Below, piece by piece: positions 35,631-44,961 of a DNA stretch of 64,000 nt (the first letter of the stretch is position 1; each line of letters begins with the position of its first letter). Where the stretch lies: positions 124,001 through 188,000 of the forward strand of contig JAFEBV010000020.1 of NCBI GenBank assembly GCA_018242485.1, in the 5' to 3' direction. This DNA comes from Pseudomonadota bacterium. GTDB taxonomy: Bacteria; Pseudomonadota; Gammaproteobacteria; Xanthomonadales; Xanthomonadaceae. A program made the position numbers and the translations under genes. A model generated the notes under the pieces. It was not told where the DNA came from and made no database searches. It saw nothing but the letters and a program-made list of their open reading frames with translations.

Positions 35631-38609
35631 TCAGGCCAGGTCCTCGAGCGTATTGACGTAGATCAGGTCGCCCAAATAAACGCGCCAGTCGACCTCATGC
35701 TGGCGCAGCCCGTCACGCGCGTTGGCCTTGATGTTCGTGAAATCCAACGGCAGCGCGGTTTGGGTGATAGCGTTTCCCAGTGCCACGTAGGCTCGACGGT
35801 GACGCACGCCCAACTCCGCGAGCAATCGCGCAGCGACATTCGGCGCACCAAAGCGTAGCTGTTGCGTGAAATTCGCCGCGCCCGCCGCGAGTTCTAGGCC
35901 ATCGACCTGCAGGCGACGTGCCAGCAGGCTCAGGCCCTGCTCCACCAGTGTCTGCAGGGTATAGGTGATCGCCCGCGTGTGGAGTGCCAGCAAGTCGTCC
36001 ATGCCGAGTTGGAGCTGTCGACCGATTTCGACGAACGGCTTTCCCAGCATCCAGCGCCGGACGATCTCGAAGAAGCGCCACTTCGCGATTTCCGCTTGAT
36101 CTGCTTCGACACGAAACCCCTGTAAGACCGCATGCCGCAGTTCGGCGTGCGACCACGCCCAGTCTAAGATGACCGATCGCAGCCCATCATCAAGGACATC
36201 GACCGGATCCTGCCAATTCGGCCGAGCCGGCCAAAGCCCGGCCAAAACAGAGGTGAGCATGCGCACCTTCGCGCCTGTCTCACGTACCCATGCCAACTGG
36301 CCGGTCGGCCGCAGGCCAATGAGCCGCCGGGCTCGTAGCGCGAAGACATCGCGAAGCAACTCCGCCTGCGCTGGTTCCAACTGCCTCGCCGCAAAGGTTT
36401 GCTCAGCGAGTTCTCGAGCGCGTGCGACGAACAGCTCTTCTCCCACCTCCTCGGAAATAAGGTCGATCAATGTCGAGTCGACGCCGTCAACAACGGGGTA
36501 GACGGTGCCGACGCCCTCAAGGAACTCGTTGCTCAGCGCCATTCCCCGTCGTACGAGGAAGATGCTCAATTGCCGGACCAGGCTCACCAATGAGCCGCGC
36601 ACCGGCTCGCCGGCACCTTGCGCCGCGACCGGCAGCACCAAGCCCCATTGGCCGGGATTGGCGCAGATCACCAAGCCCTTGGTGTTGGCGCCCGCGCGTC
36701 CGGCGCGACCGACCAGATTCTTGATGTCCCGCGCGAGCATGGCTTCGGACTGCTGACCACCTGGTCTGCGGCGCTGCACCGAGTACAGGACCAAGCTGCG
36801 GATGGGCAGGTTGACTCCCTCGGCCAGCGTGCTGGTGCAGATCACCAGCCGAACAGCGTTGTCCCGAATCAGCGCTTCCAGGACCTCGCGCGTCTCTTGC
36901 GGAATATCGCCGTGGTGAAGCACGGCGCCGTGGCGCACAGCCTGCGTGCCGATCCACGCGGCCCCGTACTCGGCTTCAAGGTAAGCGATGCACGGTTGCA
37001 AGGCCCCGGGTTGGGCGTAGTCCAGGGGCGCAGGCAACGGCAGAGATTGCGCCAACTGGTTGACGAGCTCACTCGCGAGGCCCTCGGCTCCTTGGTCGCC
37101 TCGCTTGTTCGCGGCGAAGATCGCGGTGGTCCCCATCGGCATAACCTTTCGGGCAGCGGCGACGGCCTGCGTCTTGACGGAAGCGAAGCTGTAGGTGTTC
37201 TGGCGTCGGGTGATCCGATTGGTGAAGGTGAAGCTGTTGCGATCCAGAAAGCGATCGAGGGTGAAACGTCGTTCGGGCGCTTCGTGCGGATGCATGGCCA
37301 GGCGAATCGACGTGGCCGCGCCGTTACCCAGCGGCTGGAGTACGGCGAACTCAGCTGTCGCAGGGCGATAGGTGCTGCGGATGACGGTCTGGTCGGTGCC
37401 GCCGAGCCACGCATTGATCTCCTCGATGTTGGGCACGATGGCGGACACGAAGACGAAGCGCGGTGCGGCCCCCGCACGCGACTTCATGCGTGCCAGCAGC
37501 AACTCAAGTCCGATGCCGCGCGCGTCGCTGTCCAGCAAGTGGCCCTCGTCGCAAATCACCAAAGAAATTCGTTGAGCGAATGTCGGTTCGGCGCTGAGGA
37601 TTCCCGATAGCGACTCGGGCGTCGCCACCATGGCCTGGATCTGGTCCAGATCGTGGACTTCGTCGCCCGATGGCACCGTTCCGCCGTATGCGCAACGCGC
37701 GGGCAGGCCCATCGCGTTCAAGCGGGCAACGAGCGTCCCTTTCAGTTCCGAGGCGAGGGAGCGGAAGGGCACGAGAAGCACGGCGACGTCGTTGGGATGC
37801 GCACCCAGGTGCCAGTAGAGCAGGGTCTCGCACAACGTCGTCTTGCCAGCGCCAGTGGGCATCTGCATCGCGTAGCTGCTGGCGTTGGTCAGCAAACCGC
37901 CCTGAATGGCCTGAATCTGCGACGGGAAGAACTCCCAGCTCGAGGGCTGTCGGTCGACCAGCGAACGTACCAGTGGCGTCCAGAACGGGTCGACGCCCTG
38001 CGGCAGGACCGCACGCAAGTTGGTTTGTTGGAAACGTTCAAGCAGACCGCGCAGCAGCCGCGCCACTATCCAGACCTCGGGGCCCTCCTCCAAGGCGCGG
38101 GTCTCTCGCTCCCGCAGCGCCGCGCCGCGCAAAGCGATGCGGTCAAGGTCACCGGCCCTGAGTTCGTCTTGGACCCCTCTAGAAAAATCGGACTGCAATG
38201 TCCCCGGGCGCGCCAAGAAGTCGTAGCAGGCAGCACGCAGGCTAGTCGGGCTAGCCGGCCGTGCGGAATGCCGCATCGCCAGACACGCCGATGCGGGGAA
38301 ATCGCCGAAATAGAACGCCGCCGCGGCGAACAACGTCGCGTCTTCTCGGGAAATGCCCCGATCACTCAATTGGTCCTCGGCCATTTCGGCCGAGAACTGC
38401 AAGAACGCATTGCCCAGCTGCGCCCAATCCGCGGGCGCGACCTCGGGTTGGTGGAGGTTGGCGAATAGCTCCCCGACCAGGGAGATGTAGAAGTCATCGA
38501 GGCGATGGTCGATGGGCCCCAGCTCGATCGGCAGTTGCGCGAACTGGAAATGACGCAGGTGCCGGGCGGTATCGGCGTTGTTGATCCACTGCTGCAGGGA
38601 TGCGCGCAT
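35631..38609 (-). CDS. hamB: Hachiman helicase HamB
   Basis: A 992-aa superfamily 2 helicase of the Ski2/Hel308 type. Walker A is MPTGAGKTT (about 250–258), motif II is CDEGHLLD (about 353–360), motif III is VSAIVPN, motif V is STLAEGVNLP, and motif VI is LVGRAGRAG (about 632–640). In Hachiman, HamB surveys DNA and restrains the HamA nuclease until phage infection or DNA damage releases it. The first 225 residues are a separate helical domain, as expected for HamB. The start lies 2 nt after the hamA stop codon, so translation is probably coupled. Confidence 0.88.
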   Translation of the reverse strand: MRASLQQWINNADTARHLRHFQFAQLPIELGPIDHRLDDFYISLVGELFANLHQPEVAPADWAQLGNAFLQFSAEMAEDQLSDRGISREDATLFAAAAFYFGDFPASACLAMRHSARPASPTSLRAACYDFLARPGTLQSDFSRGVQDELRAGDLDRIALRGAALRERETRALEEGPEVWIVARLLRGLLERFQQTNLRAVLPQGVDPFWTPLVRSLVDRQPSSWEFFPSQIQAIQGGLLTNASSYAMQMPTGAGKTTLCETLLYWHLGAHPNDVAVLLVPFRSLASELKGTLVARLNAMGLPARCAYGGTVPSGDEVHDLDQIQAMVATPESLSGILSAEPTFAQRISLVICDEGHLLDSDARGIGLELLLARMKSRAGAAPRFVFVSAIVPNIEEINAWLGGTDQTVIRSTYRPATAEFAVLQPLGNGAATSIRLAMHPHEAPERRFTLDRFLDRNSFTFTNRITRRQNTYSFASVKTQAVAAARKVMPMGTTAIFAANKRGDQGAEGLASELVNQLAQSLPLPAPLDYAQPGALQPCIAYLEAEYGAAWIGTQAVRHGAVLHHGDIPQETREVLEALIRDNAVRLVICTSTLAEGVNLPIRSLVLYSVQRRRPGGQQSEAMLARDIKNLVGRAGRAGANTKGLVICANPGQWGLVLPVAAQGAGEPVRGSLVSLVRQLSIFLVRRGMALSNEFLEGVGTVYPVVDGVDSTLIDLISEEVGEELFVARARELAEQTFAARQLEPAQAELLRDVFALRARRLIGLRPTGQLAWVRETGAKVRMLTSVLAGLWPARPNWQDPVDVLDDGLRSVILDWAWSHAELRHAVLQGFRVEADQAEIAKWRFFEIVRRWMLGKPFVEIGRQLQLGMDDLLALHTRAITYTLQTLVEQGLSLLARRLQVDGLELAAGAANFTQQLRFGAPNVAARLLAELGVRHRRAYVALGNAITQTALPLDFTNIKANARDGLRQHEVDWRVYLGDLIYVNTLEDLA

Positions 38610-38611
38610 AA

Positions 38612-39403
38612 CTAGGCCGAGGCATGCGCGGCAGCGAATGCCGCCGTGTACGTCTGCTGTAGGTTGGGCACACCGATCACAACGAGGGTGAACTCCGGAT
38701 CGGCGATGTTCGGCGCCGCGGCGAGTTCGTTGGTCAACAGAGCGCTGCAGATGACGGCCACCGCGCGGAAACGCTTGGCGATCGGCGGGCTGTCTATGGC
38801 TTGGATAAATCGATCGAGCAACGGCAAGTCGACGTCACCGAGGTCCGTGGTCAGAGCCCGCTCACGCAACCACACCAGCGTGGCGGCGAGACGGCTGGTT
38901 CGATCCTTCTTACAGTCGGCAATGGCATCCGCGATCGGGGTAGACGCGCCCGCGGTGGCCTTGGCCTTGACCTCAGCACACAGGATGGCGTCCGCTGTAC
39001 TGGCATGAGGACGGTTCGGCATCACGAAATGCACGACGTCCGACTTGGGCGCCGGCTTGGTCCGGTCCTGCTTCAGGCGCCACTTCTTCGGTCCGAACGC
39101 GGTGCCCGGTAGCTCGCGGGTCGCCTGATAGAAGTAGCCAAGCACCTCGCCGAAATCGCCGGACATAGTAGCCCCCGCGTCGGGAAGCCTGGAGTGGACG
39201 ATTTCGGCGCGCGTCACGCCGGTTCTCCGCGTCTCGGCATCGAGATCGGCGTCGGTGATGTAGCAACGTCTGAGTGGTACGCCGATGCTTGCCGCCAGCT
39301 GCGCCACACTCGCCGGGCTTACATGGATCAGGACGTACGGCTGATCCTGCGCGTGTGCAAACCACGGCACGGCGTCCACGAAATCAATTCCAAGTTCATC
39401 CAT
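38612..39403 (-). CDS. hamA: Hachiman nuclease HamA (DUF1837)
   Basis: A 263-aa DUF1837 protein. The ATG at 39403 is preceded by AAGGAGGT (39411–39418 on the plus strand), which decides the start. The PD-(D/E)xK-like active site is visible as E86 in GDFGEVLGYF, D122 in KSDVVHFV, and E144 and K146 in CAEVKAKA. In characterised Hachiman systems this protein cuts DNA when released by HamB, killing the infected cell or destroying phage. The two genes form a complete operon. The 252 nt upstream hold no gene that I accept and probably contain the operon promoter. Confidence 0.88.
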   Translation of the reverse strand: MDELGIDFVDAVPWFAHAQDQPYVLIHVSPASVAQLAASIGVPLRRCYITDADLDAETRRTGVTRAEIVHSRLPDAGATMSGDFGEVLGYFYQATRELPGTAFGPKKWRLKQDRTKPAPKSDVVHFVMPNRPHASTADAILCAEVKAKATAGASTPIADAIADCKKDRTSRLAATLVWLRERALTTDLGDVDLPLLDRFIQAIDSPPIAKRFRAVAVICSALLTNELAAAPNIADPEFTLVVIGVPNLQQTYTAAFAAAHASA

Positions 39404-39655
39404 GGGGCCGACCTCCTTGCGGTCCTCGTAGGGGCGTGCGATCGGTTCACGGAAGAGCCGACCAAGCACGGCTTGTGGGCGCGGTCGCGTCAGTGTGCCC
39501 GAGTTTTCCGAGGTCAGGGGAAGGGTGTCCAGAGGGTGTGGCCTTGCTCAAGGGCAGGTCGCTTTCAGGTTGACCGGCGGTAATCGCAGCTATGGTCTTC
39601 CGGAGCGAAAGGATCGCGCTTGTCGATGCGCACGGCCTCGGCGACTGGCTCCCGG

Positions 39656-40864
39656 CTATCGTGCCGAAATTGGCGCAGAAGGCTGTTCAGTCGCCTTCCG
39701 GTTCAATGCCTCAATCAACTCGTTCACTGGCACCTGCACGTGCGCAACTTCAATATGGATGGCTAGAGGTTCGACTGCAGGAAAGGCTAACTCGTCAGCC
39801 CACACGGTGGCCTGGATGGACAAATCAACAGTCCGAGTGGCCCGGATAAATAGTTCGTCGCGAAAGAACAGGCCCTGCTTCGCATAGATCTTTGGCATGT
39901 CACGATGCACGATCCAGCCCTTGCTCACTCGATCGATGCGCATGGCCGATGTCACATGCGAAACGACAACGATGTTCGTCCGTGCCTGCGGGGCATTTAG
40001 GAGTGCGGGTCTGTTAATCAGCTCAACTTCGCCGGGATCACAGAGCAATGTGAGGATGACGCGGACACCATTAGCGGTGGCGTCGCCAATGTTCTGCACG
40101 CAACAGTCCAACGGAACGAGCAGTGCATCCTGGGCCAAGAAAGCCGCACCTTGCCGGTAATATTCGCGGTTCCTCGTTACATGACTAATTGCAGATGCAA
40201 GATCGGTGGGCTGCTCACCGAGACCAGCGAAATCAGGTATGGAAGCGGGATCCGGAATGACCAACCGCCTCCTCTCGAAAAATTGCGCCTTGGCATTTTC
40301 GTCCGTGGTTGGGTCGTGCAATGAGATAGTCAGCATCGGTTGGCGCTGCGTGACTGGCGGCATGTCAGCCCGGGCCATATCGGCAATCTCATCGGGTGAA
40401 GCCTCGGCGGTCGATGAGCCGTGCCGCAGGTACACACACCGCGCTTTGACCTTGCCGTAGCCGTCAGATGCCCACAAAGGCCTGCTCTGATGCTTGGCGA
40501 TCGACAGAATTCCAAGCTCTACGCCGTTGTACGGGATGACCTCGTAAGTGAAGTCCACAGGCCGATTGGTCTTGCTGTTGACGAACTGATGGATGCTCGC
40601 GTCATCCAGATGTTCGGAAACACCGACCGCAACCGATTTCCCGCCCCTCACTTCCCGGACTCCAATCAAGATGTGGGCATCGTGCATACGTGAGGTGTTG
40701 GCGAACGCCAGGATGTCCTTCAGCAGCTCGCCCTTCTCGTCCTCTGCCCCCTTCTTGAACCGATACGGGCCTTCCTTGAAGTCCAAGTCTCGGCCCTCAG
40801 CGCGCTCCAGCAGCTCTTCAATGGCTTGCGCAGTCAGCATCATAGCTTGCGAAGAAAAATCCAT
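39656..40864 (-). CDS. AlbA_2/Schlafen-domain protein
   Basis: A 402-aa protein. Residues about 15–160 match the AlbA_2 (Schlafen-like, divergent AAA-4) domain: DLDFKEGPY, KGELLKDILAFANTS, HILIGV. This domain binds nucleic acid and in Schlafen relatives cleaves tRNA. The C-terminal 230 residues are of unknown type, probably beta-rich. It lies 252 nt upstream of hamA on the same strand, so it may be an extra effector or an independent defence gene. The start could also be the Met 8 or 9 codons further in, since no ribosome binding site is decisive. Confidence 0.65.
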   Translation of the reverse strand: MDFSSQAMMLTAQAIEELLERAEGRDLDFKEGPYRFKKGAEDEKGELLKDILAFANTSRMHDAHILIGVREVRGGKSVAVGVSEHLDDASIHQFVNSKTNRPVDFTYEVIPYNGVELGILSIAKHQSRPLWASDGYGKVKARCVYLRHGSSTAEASPDEIADMARADMPPVTQRQPMLTISLHDPTTDENAKAQFFERRRLVIPDPASIPDFAGLGEQPTDLASAISHVTRNREYYRQGAAFLAQDALLVPLDCCVQNIGDATANGVRVILTLLCDPGEVELINRPALLNAPQARTNIVVVSHVTSAMRIDRVSKGWIVHRDMPKIYAKQGLFFRDELFIRATRTVDLSIQATVWADELAFPAVEPLAIHIEVAHVQVPVNELIEALNRKATEQPSAPISAR

Positions 40865-40987
40865 CCTTGTCGAACCGTGGACACTGAGTCCATCAGCTGA
40901 TCGTACGCGCTGCCGCTATCCTGCGTCACACTTCGCAGCGTTGTTGGACTCTAGGTGACCAGTCTGTCGCGCGCAGGCGTGGGATGG

Positions 40988-41248
40988 CTAGTCAGCTTGT
41001 GAGGCATGCTTCCGGTTGATGACAAGCCTCACAGCTTCTTCCGGCTCAAGGCCCAGGGCGGCGGTGATCTGGAGGAACTCCATGATGTCCAGGCGGCGCG
41101 CGCCGGCTTCAACCGCCGAAAGGCGCTGCTGAGGCCATCCCAACTCCAACGCTAGCACAGTTTGAGATTTCCCCGCCGCTTCCCGAAGCGCACGGAGCCG
41201 CATGACGAGACGTCTATAGGCTGTGGCGTAGATGGTCTTGGACGCCAT
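40988..41248 (-). CDS. XRE-family transcriptional regulator
   Basis: This 86-aa protein has one helix-turn-helix domain at about residues 16–70 (LRALREAAGKSQTVLALELG…RLSAVEAGARRLDIMEFLQI). It is divergent from the small gene at 41376, and a palindrome sits between the two starts. It probably represses its own and its neighbour's promoter. It could be an antitoxin-like or controller protein for the genes to its right. No ribosome binding site is obvious. Confidence 0.8.
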   Translation of the reverse strand: MASKTIYATAYRRLVMRLRALREAAGKSQTVLALELGWPQQRLSAVEAGARRLDIMEFLQITAALGLEPEEAVRLVINRKHASQAD

Positions 41249-41297
41249 GGTCGCACCCGATGGAAGCGACCAGAAATCTATGTCACGCTCACCGATT

Positions 41298-41312
41298 ACA
41301 TGAAAATCATGT
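41298..41312. promoter_or_regulatory. Palindromic operator candidate
   Basis: ACATGA-AAA-TCATGT is a perfect inverted repeat in the gap between the divergent XRE gene and the 112-aa gene. Size and position are right for an XRE-dimer binding site. A TAGGAT at 41323–41328 could be the -10 box of the plus-strand gene. Confidence 0.5.
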
Positions 41313-41375
41313 GACTTGCCTGTAGGATCGGGGTGCTACTCACGCCTGCGGTTATCGACAGAGAGAGTGCTCGTC

Positions 41376-41714
41376 ATGCCATGCTTCCTCGTATCTCCAG
41401 ACATGGAGACTGCGATCCAGCTCGTCCTGCCCGATGGGCTTGAACGCTCAATGTCGGCGCAATGGGATCGCCTACGGGAACGTGAGCCACGAGACAAATT
41501 TGCTCGCCTCATTGAGACAGGGCTGGTGACGCTGTTGGCCAAGGCAATCGACTGGGATCTCCAGGAGCCAACGCCTGACGAAATTGCCTACCTGATGGTG
41601 ATGTGGGAGGAGTTCGGCACGGTACCGCCGAAAGAAGCTACCCAGTTCCGTGGGGCTTACTTTGAGTTCCTTGAGAACTTTGAGCCCCGGCAGGGCCAGG
41701 AAACTTCGTCGTAA
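41376..41714 (+). CDS. Small acidic protein of unknown function
   Basis: About 112 aa from the ATG at 41376, which has GAGAG about 10 nt upstream. An earlier TTG at 41316 would overlap the regulatory region. The protein is mostly helical and acidic, with a Trp/Glu-rich middle (AYLMVMWEEFGTVPP). I recognise no family. Being divergent from an XRE regulator across a palindrome, it is probably controlled by that regulator and might be its toxin or partner. Confidence 0.5.
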   Translation: MPCFLVSPDMETAIQLVLPDGLERSMSAQWDRLREREPRDKFARLIETGLVTLLAKAIDWDLQEPTPDEIAYLMVMWEEFGTVPPKEATQFRGAYFEFLENFEPRQGQETSS

Positions 41715-41777
41715 ATCCACCACTGACGTTCAATCGGCAACACGGGCGAAAGTAGCTCATTGCATCCTAGGATTGCC

Positions 41778-42073
41778 ATGACCGAGCCTGCCTCTTCTGA
41801 AGAGATCCCGCATTGGGACGTGCCCCTGGCACTTCGAGGCGTATTGATCGAGCTGCTTGACTACGCCGAACCGGCAAGGCACCGGAACCCGAAGTCTTGC
41901 AACGATGGCACGAATGGATCTACAAGGCAGGGAGGGCCCATATCGGCCTGACGATCACCTGTGAGGATCTCGTCGAACTGGGTGCGACAGACGAGCGACT
42001 GGAGAAGATGAAGCAAGCCTTGGCGCGAGCAATGGGTCCGGACCTGTACTGGCCTCGTCGTGATCGGTGGTGA
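41778..42073 (+). pseudogene. Small unknown gene broken by a frameshift
   Basis: One frame opens at ATG 41778 (MTEPASSEEIPHWDVPLALR…LLDYAEPA). Near 41877 the coding signal jumps by -1 into a frame reading APEPEVLQRWHEWIYKAGR…RRDRW and ending at TGA 42073. Joined, they give a protein of about 98 aa. No start codon precedes the second part in its own frame, so it is not an independent gene. The cause is a one-base loss or a sequencing error; no good slippery site is visible. Confidence 0.5.
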
Positions 42074-42201
42074 GGGAGTGCTGGCGATTGAGCGCTGGAT
42101 TTGCGGCAGGCAGGCTCCTCTCGGGAGAATGATCTTGCGACTGGTCTGGCATTCGTAGAAAAGCCCGCTAATCTGCACCCAATGATCGCAGTCCCGATCG
42201 T

Positions 42202-44961
42202 ATGGCCCAGACTCCCGAACAGCGTGCCCGCACAACCATTGATCAGTTGCTTGTTGCAGCTGGGTGGATCGTGCAAGACAACATCGACTTCAACCGCAAC
42301 GCGGGCGAAGGCGTTGCAGTGCGCGAGTTCCAGCTACCCAAGGGTCCTTGCGACTACCTGCTTTTCGTCGGTGGGAAAGCTGCGGGCGTGGTGGAGGCAA
42401 AAAAAGCGGGCGTTACGCTAAGCGGCGTTGCCGACCAAGCCGCGAGGTACATGCGAGAAGTGCCAGATCACCTCGCAAGCTGGGCCGACACCCTGCGCTT
42501 CGACTACGAATCCACAGGTGAAGAAACCCTGTTTCGCGACGCCGCAGATCCGGCGCCGCGTTCGCGTCGCGTTTTCGCTTTCCACACGCCGCAGACCCTG
42601 CATACGTGGCTCAAGGAGGTGGACACGCTGCGCACGCGACTCCAGCACATGCCGCCGCTGGACGCCGCCGGTTTGCGCGACTGCCAGATCGAGGCCGTCC
42701 ACGGCCTGGAAGCGTCTCTGGCCAAAGACAACCCGCGCGCGCTGCTGCAGATGGCCACCGGCGCCGGCAAGACCTTCACTGCCTGCACCTTCAGCTGGCG
42801 TCTGCTCAAGCACGCCCGCGCCCGGCGCATCCTCTTCCTGGTGGACCGCAACAACCTCGGCGACCAGACCCTCAAGGAATACCAGAACTACGATCCGCCT
42901 GGCTCGGGCCGCAAGTTCACCCAGACCTACATCACCCAGCACCTACACAGCAACCGCATCGATCCGGATGCGCAGGTGCTCATCACCACCATCCAGCGTC
43001 TATACGCCATGCTGCGCGGCGAGGAACTCGACGCGTCCAGCGAGGAAGGCTCTGCGTTCGAGACCTGGAGCAATGACGAGGGCGAGCTGCGTCCGGTCGC
43101 CTATAACCCCGACATCCCGATCGAAACCTTCGACTTCATCGTCACCGACGAATGCCATCGATCCATCTATGGCTTGTGGCGGCAGGTGCTCGAATACTTC
43201 GACGCGCACCTAATCGGCCTCACCGCCACGCCGTCGGCACACACGCTGGGCTTCTTCTACCGCAACCTCGTCGCTGAATACCCTTACGAGCAGTCGGTGG
43301 TGGATGGCGTCAACGTCGGCTTCGAAGTCTTCCGCATCAGCACCAAGGTCAGCGAGCAGGGCGGCCTCGTGGATGCCAGTTTCCATGTACCCGTGCGCGA
43401 TCGGCGCACCCGCGCGGTCCGCTACAAGCAACTCGACGCCGACCTGCCCTACGCGCGGAACGAACTCGACAACTCGGTCACCAACAAGAACCAGATCCGC
43501 ACCATCCTCGCCTGCTACCGCGACAGACTCTTCACCGATCTGTTCCCCGGCCGCACCGGGCAATGGGTACCCAAGACCCTGATCTTCGCCAAGGACGACA
43601 ACCACGCCGAGGAAATCGTGCACGCCGTCCGCGAGGTTTTCGGTCAGGGCAACGACTTCGCCAAGAAGATCACCTACCAGACCAGCGAGAAGCCCAAGGA
43701 ACTCATCGCCGCGTTCCGCGTCGATCCGTTCCCGCGCATCGCCGTCACCGTCGACATGATCGCCACTGGCACCGACATCCGCCCGGTCGAGTGCCTGATC
43801 TTCATGCGCGACGTGAAGTCGGAAGGCTATTACGAACAGATGAAAGGCCGCGGCGTGCGCACCATCAAGGATGCCGACCTCCAGCAGGTCACGCCCGATG
43901 CGCAGACCAAAACCCGCTTCGTGCTCATCGACGCGGTCGGCGTCACCGAAGGCAAAAAATCCATCTCGCAGTCGCTCGAGCGCAAACGCGCCGTTCCCTT
44001 CGACAAGCTCATCGATCAGATCGCCCAGGGTCGACGCGATGAGGACGCGATCTCCAGCCTCGCCGGGCGCCTCGCCGCACTCGACCGCCAGATCGACGAC
44101 GAAGACCGCAAGCGCATCACCGAGGCGGCGTGCGGCATAACCGTTAAGGCCTTGGCCGGCAACCTGCTCCGTTGCATCAGCCCCGACATCGTTGAGGCCG
44201 AACTCATCGCTCGCCACGGCAGCGCCGAAGCGGCCACGTCGAAACAGGTCAAAGCCCTCGAGGAAGAGCTACGCGACCAGGCCTGCAAGCCACTCGACGA
44301 TGCGGCGCTACGCAACCTAATCAAGGCCATCAAGAAAAAAACCGACATCGTGATCGACGAACTGACAGCCGATGAGGTCACTGTCGCCGGCTACGACCTA
44401 AAGCAGGCGAAGAAGCGCACGACGGACTTCCGCGAATTCATCGAGACCCACAAGAACGAACTGCTGGCCCTGCAGATCCTCTATAGCCAGCCGTTCCCGA
44501 AGCGCCGCCTCACCTACGCCAGCATCCGCGAACTCGCCACGCGCCTGTCCGACCCTCCGCACCACCTGACCACCGCCGACGTGTGGCAGGCCTATAGGCG
44601 CCTGGAGTCATCACTCGTGCGCGGCGCACCGAGCGACAAGGTGCTCACCGACATCATCTCCCTCGTGCGCTTCGCCACCGGCAGCGCCGACCTGCTCGAA
44701 CCCTACGCCGCGCGCGTCGAGCAACGCTTCAATCTCTGGATCGGCCGCCAGATCAAGGCCGGCCGCCATTTCAACGAGGAACAGATGCACTGGCTCAAGG
44801 CGATCAGGGACTACCTCGCAGCGAACGTGGAGATCGCACCGGCGGACCTAACGCGGGACCATCCGTTTACGGATTGGGGCGGCGTGGTGGCAGCGCGCAG
44901 ATTGTTTGGGGCGGAGTTGAACGGGATGCTGGAGGAGTTGAATGAGGTGTTGGCGGCATGA
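42202..44961 (+). CDS. hsdR: Type I restriction enzyme, R (motor/nuclease) subunit
   Basis: A 919-aa HsdR of the EcoEI-like family. The N-terminal nuclease domain has D51 and E65-x-K67 (CDYLLFVGG…VVEAKK). The helicase motor has Walker A MATGAGKTF (about 184–192), DECH at 316–319, LTATPS, and later the ATGTDIRPVE and GRGVRT motifs. The C-terminus matches the domain that docks on the methylase core. It translocates DNA and cuts unmodified sites. The stop overlaps the hsdS start (ATGA). GC content is host-like, unlike the recombinase genes. Confidence 0.92.
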   Translation: MAQTPEQRARTTIDQLLVAAGWIVQDNIDFNRNAGEGVAVREFQLPKGPCDYLLFVGGKAAGVVEAKKAGVTLSGVADQAARYMREVPDHLASWADTLRFDYESTGEETLFRDAADPAPRSRRVFAFHTPQTLHTWLKEVDTLRTRLQHMPPLDAAGLRDCQIEAVHGLEASLAKDNPRALLQMATGAGKTFTACTFSWRLLKHARARRILFLVDRNNLGDQTLKEYQNYDPPGSGRKFTQTYITQHLHSNRIDPDAQVLITTIQRLYAMLRGEELDASSEEGSAFETWSNDEGELRPVAYNPDIPIETFDFIVTDECHRSIYGLWRQVLEYFDAHLIGLTATPSAHTLGFFYRNLVAEYPYEQSVVDGVNVGFEVFRISTKVSEQGGLVDASFHVPVRDRRTRAVRYKQLDADLPYARNELDNSVTNKNQIRTILACYRDRLFTDLFPGRTGQWVPKTLIFAKDDNHAEEIVHAVREVFGQGNDFAKKITYQTSEKPKELIAAFRVDPFPRIAVTVDMIATGTDIRPVECLIFMRDVKSEGYYEQMKGRGVRTIKDADLQQVTPDAQTKTRFVLIDAVGVTEGKKSISQSLERKRAVPFDKLIDQIAQGRRDEDAISSLAGRLAALDRQIDDEDRKRITEAACGITVKALAGNLLRCISPDIVEAELIARHGSAEAATSKQVKALEEELRDQACKPLDDAALRNLIKAIKKKTDIVIDELTADEVTVAGYDLKQAKKRTTDFREFIETHKNELLALQILYSQPFPKRRLTYASIRELATRLSDPPHHLTTADVWQAYRRLESSLVRGAPSDKVLTDIISLVRFATGSADLLEPYAARVEQRFNLWIGRQIKAGRHFNEEQMHWLKAIRDYLAANVEIAPADLTRDHPFTDWGGVVAARRLFGAELNGMLEELNEVLAA

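Noticed and set aside
39495..39887. A 130-codon plus-strand open frame between hamA and the AlbA_2 gene
   Set aside because: It overlaps the AlbA_2 gene antisense and shows no start signal or domain.
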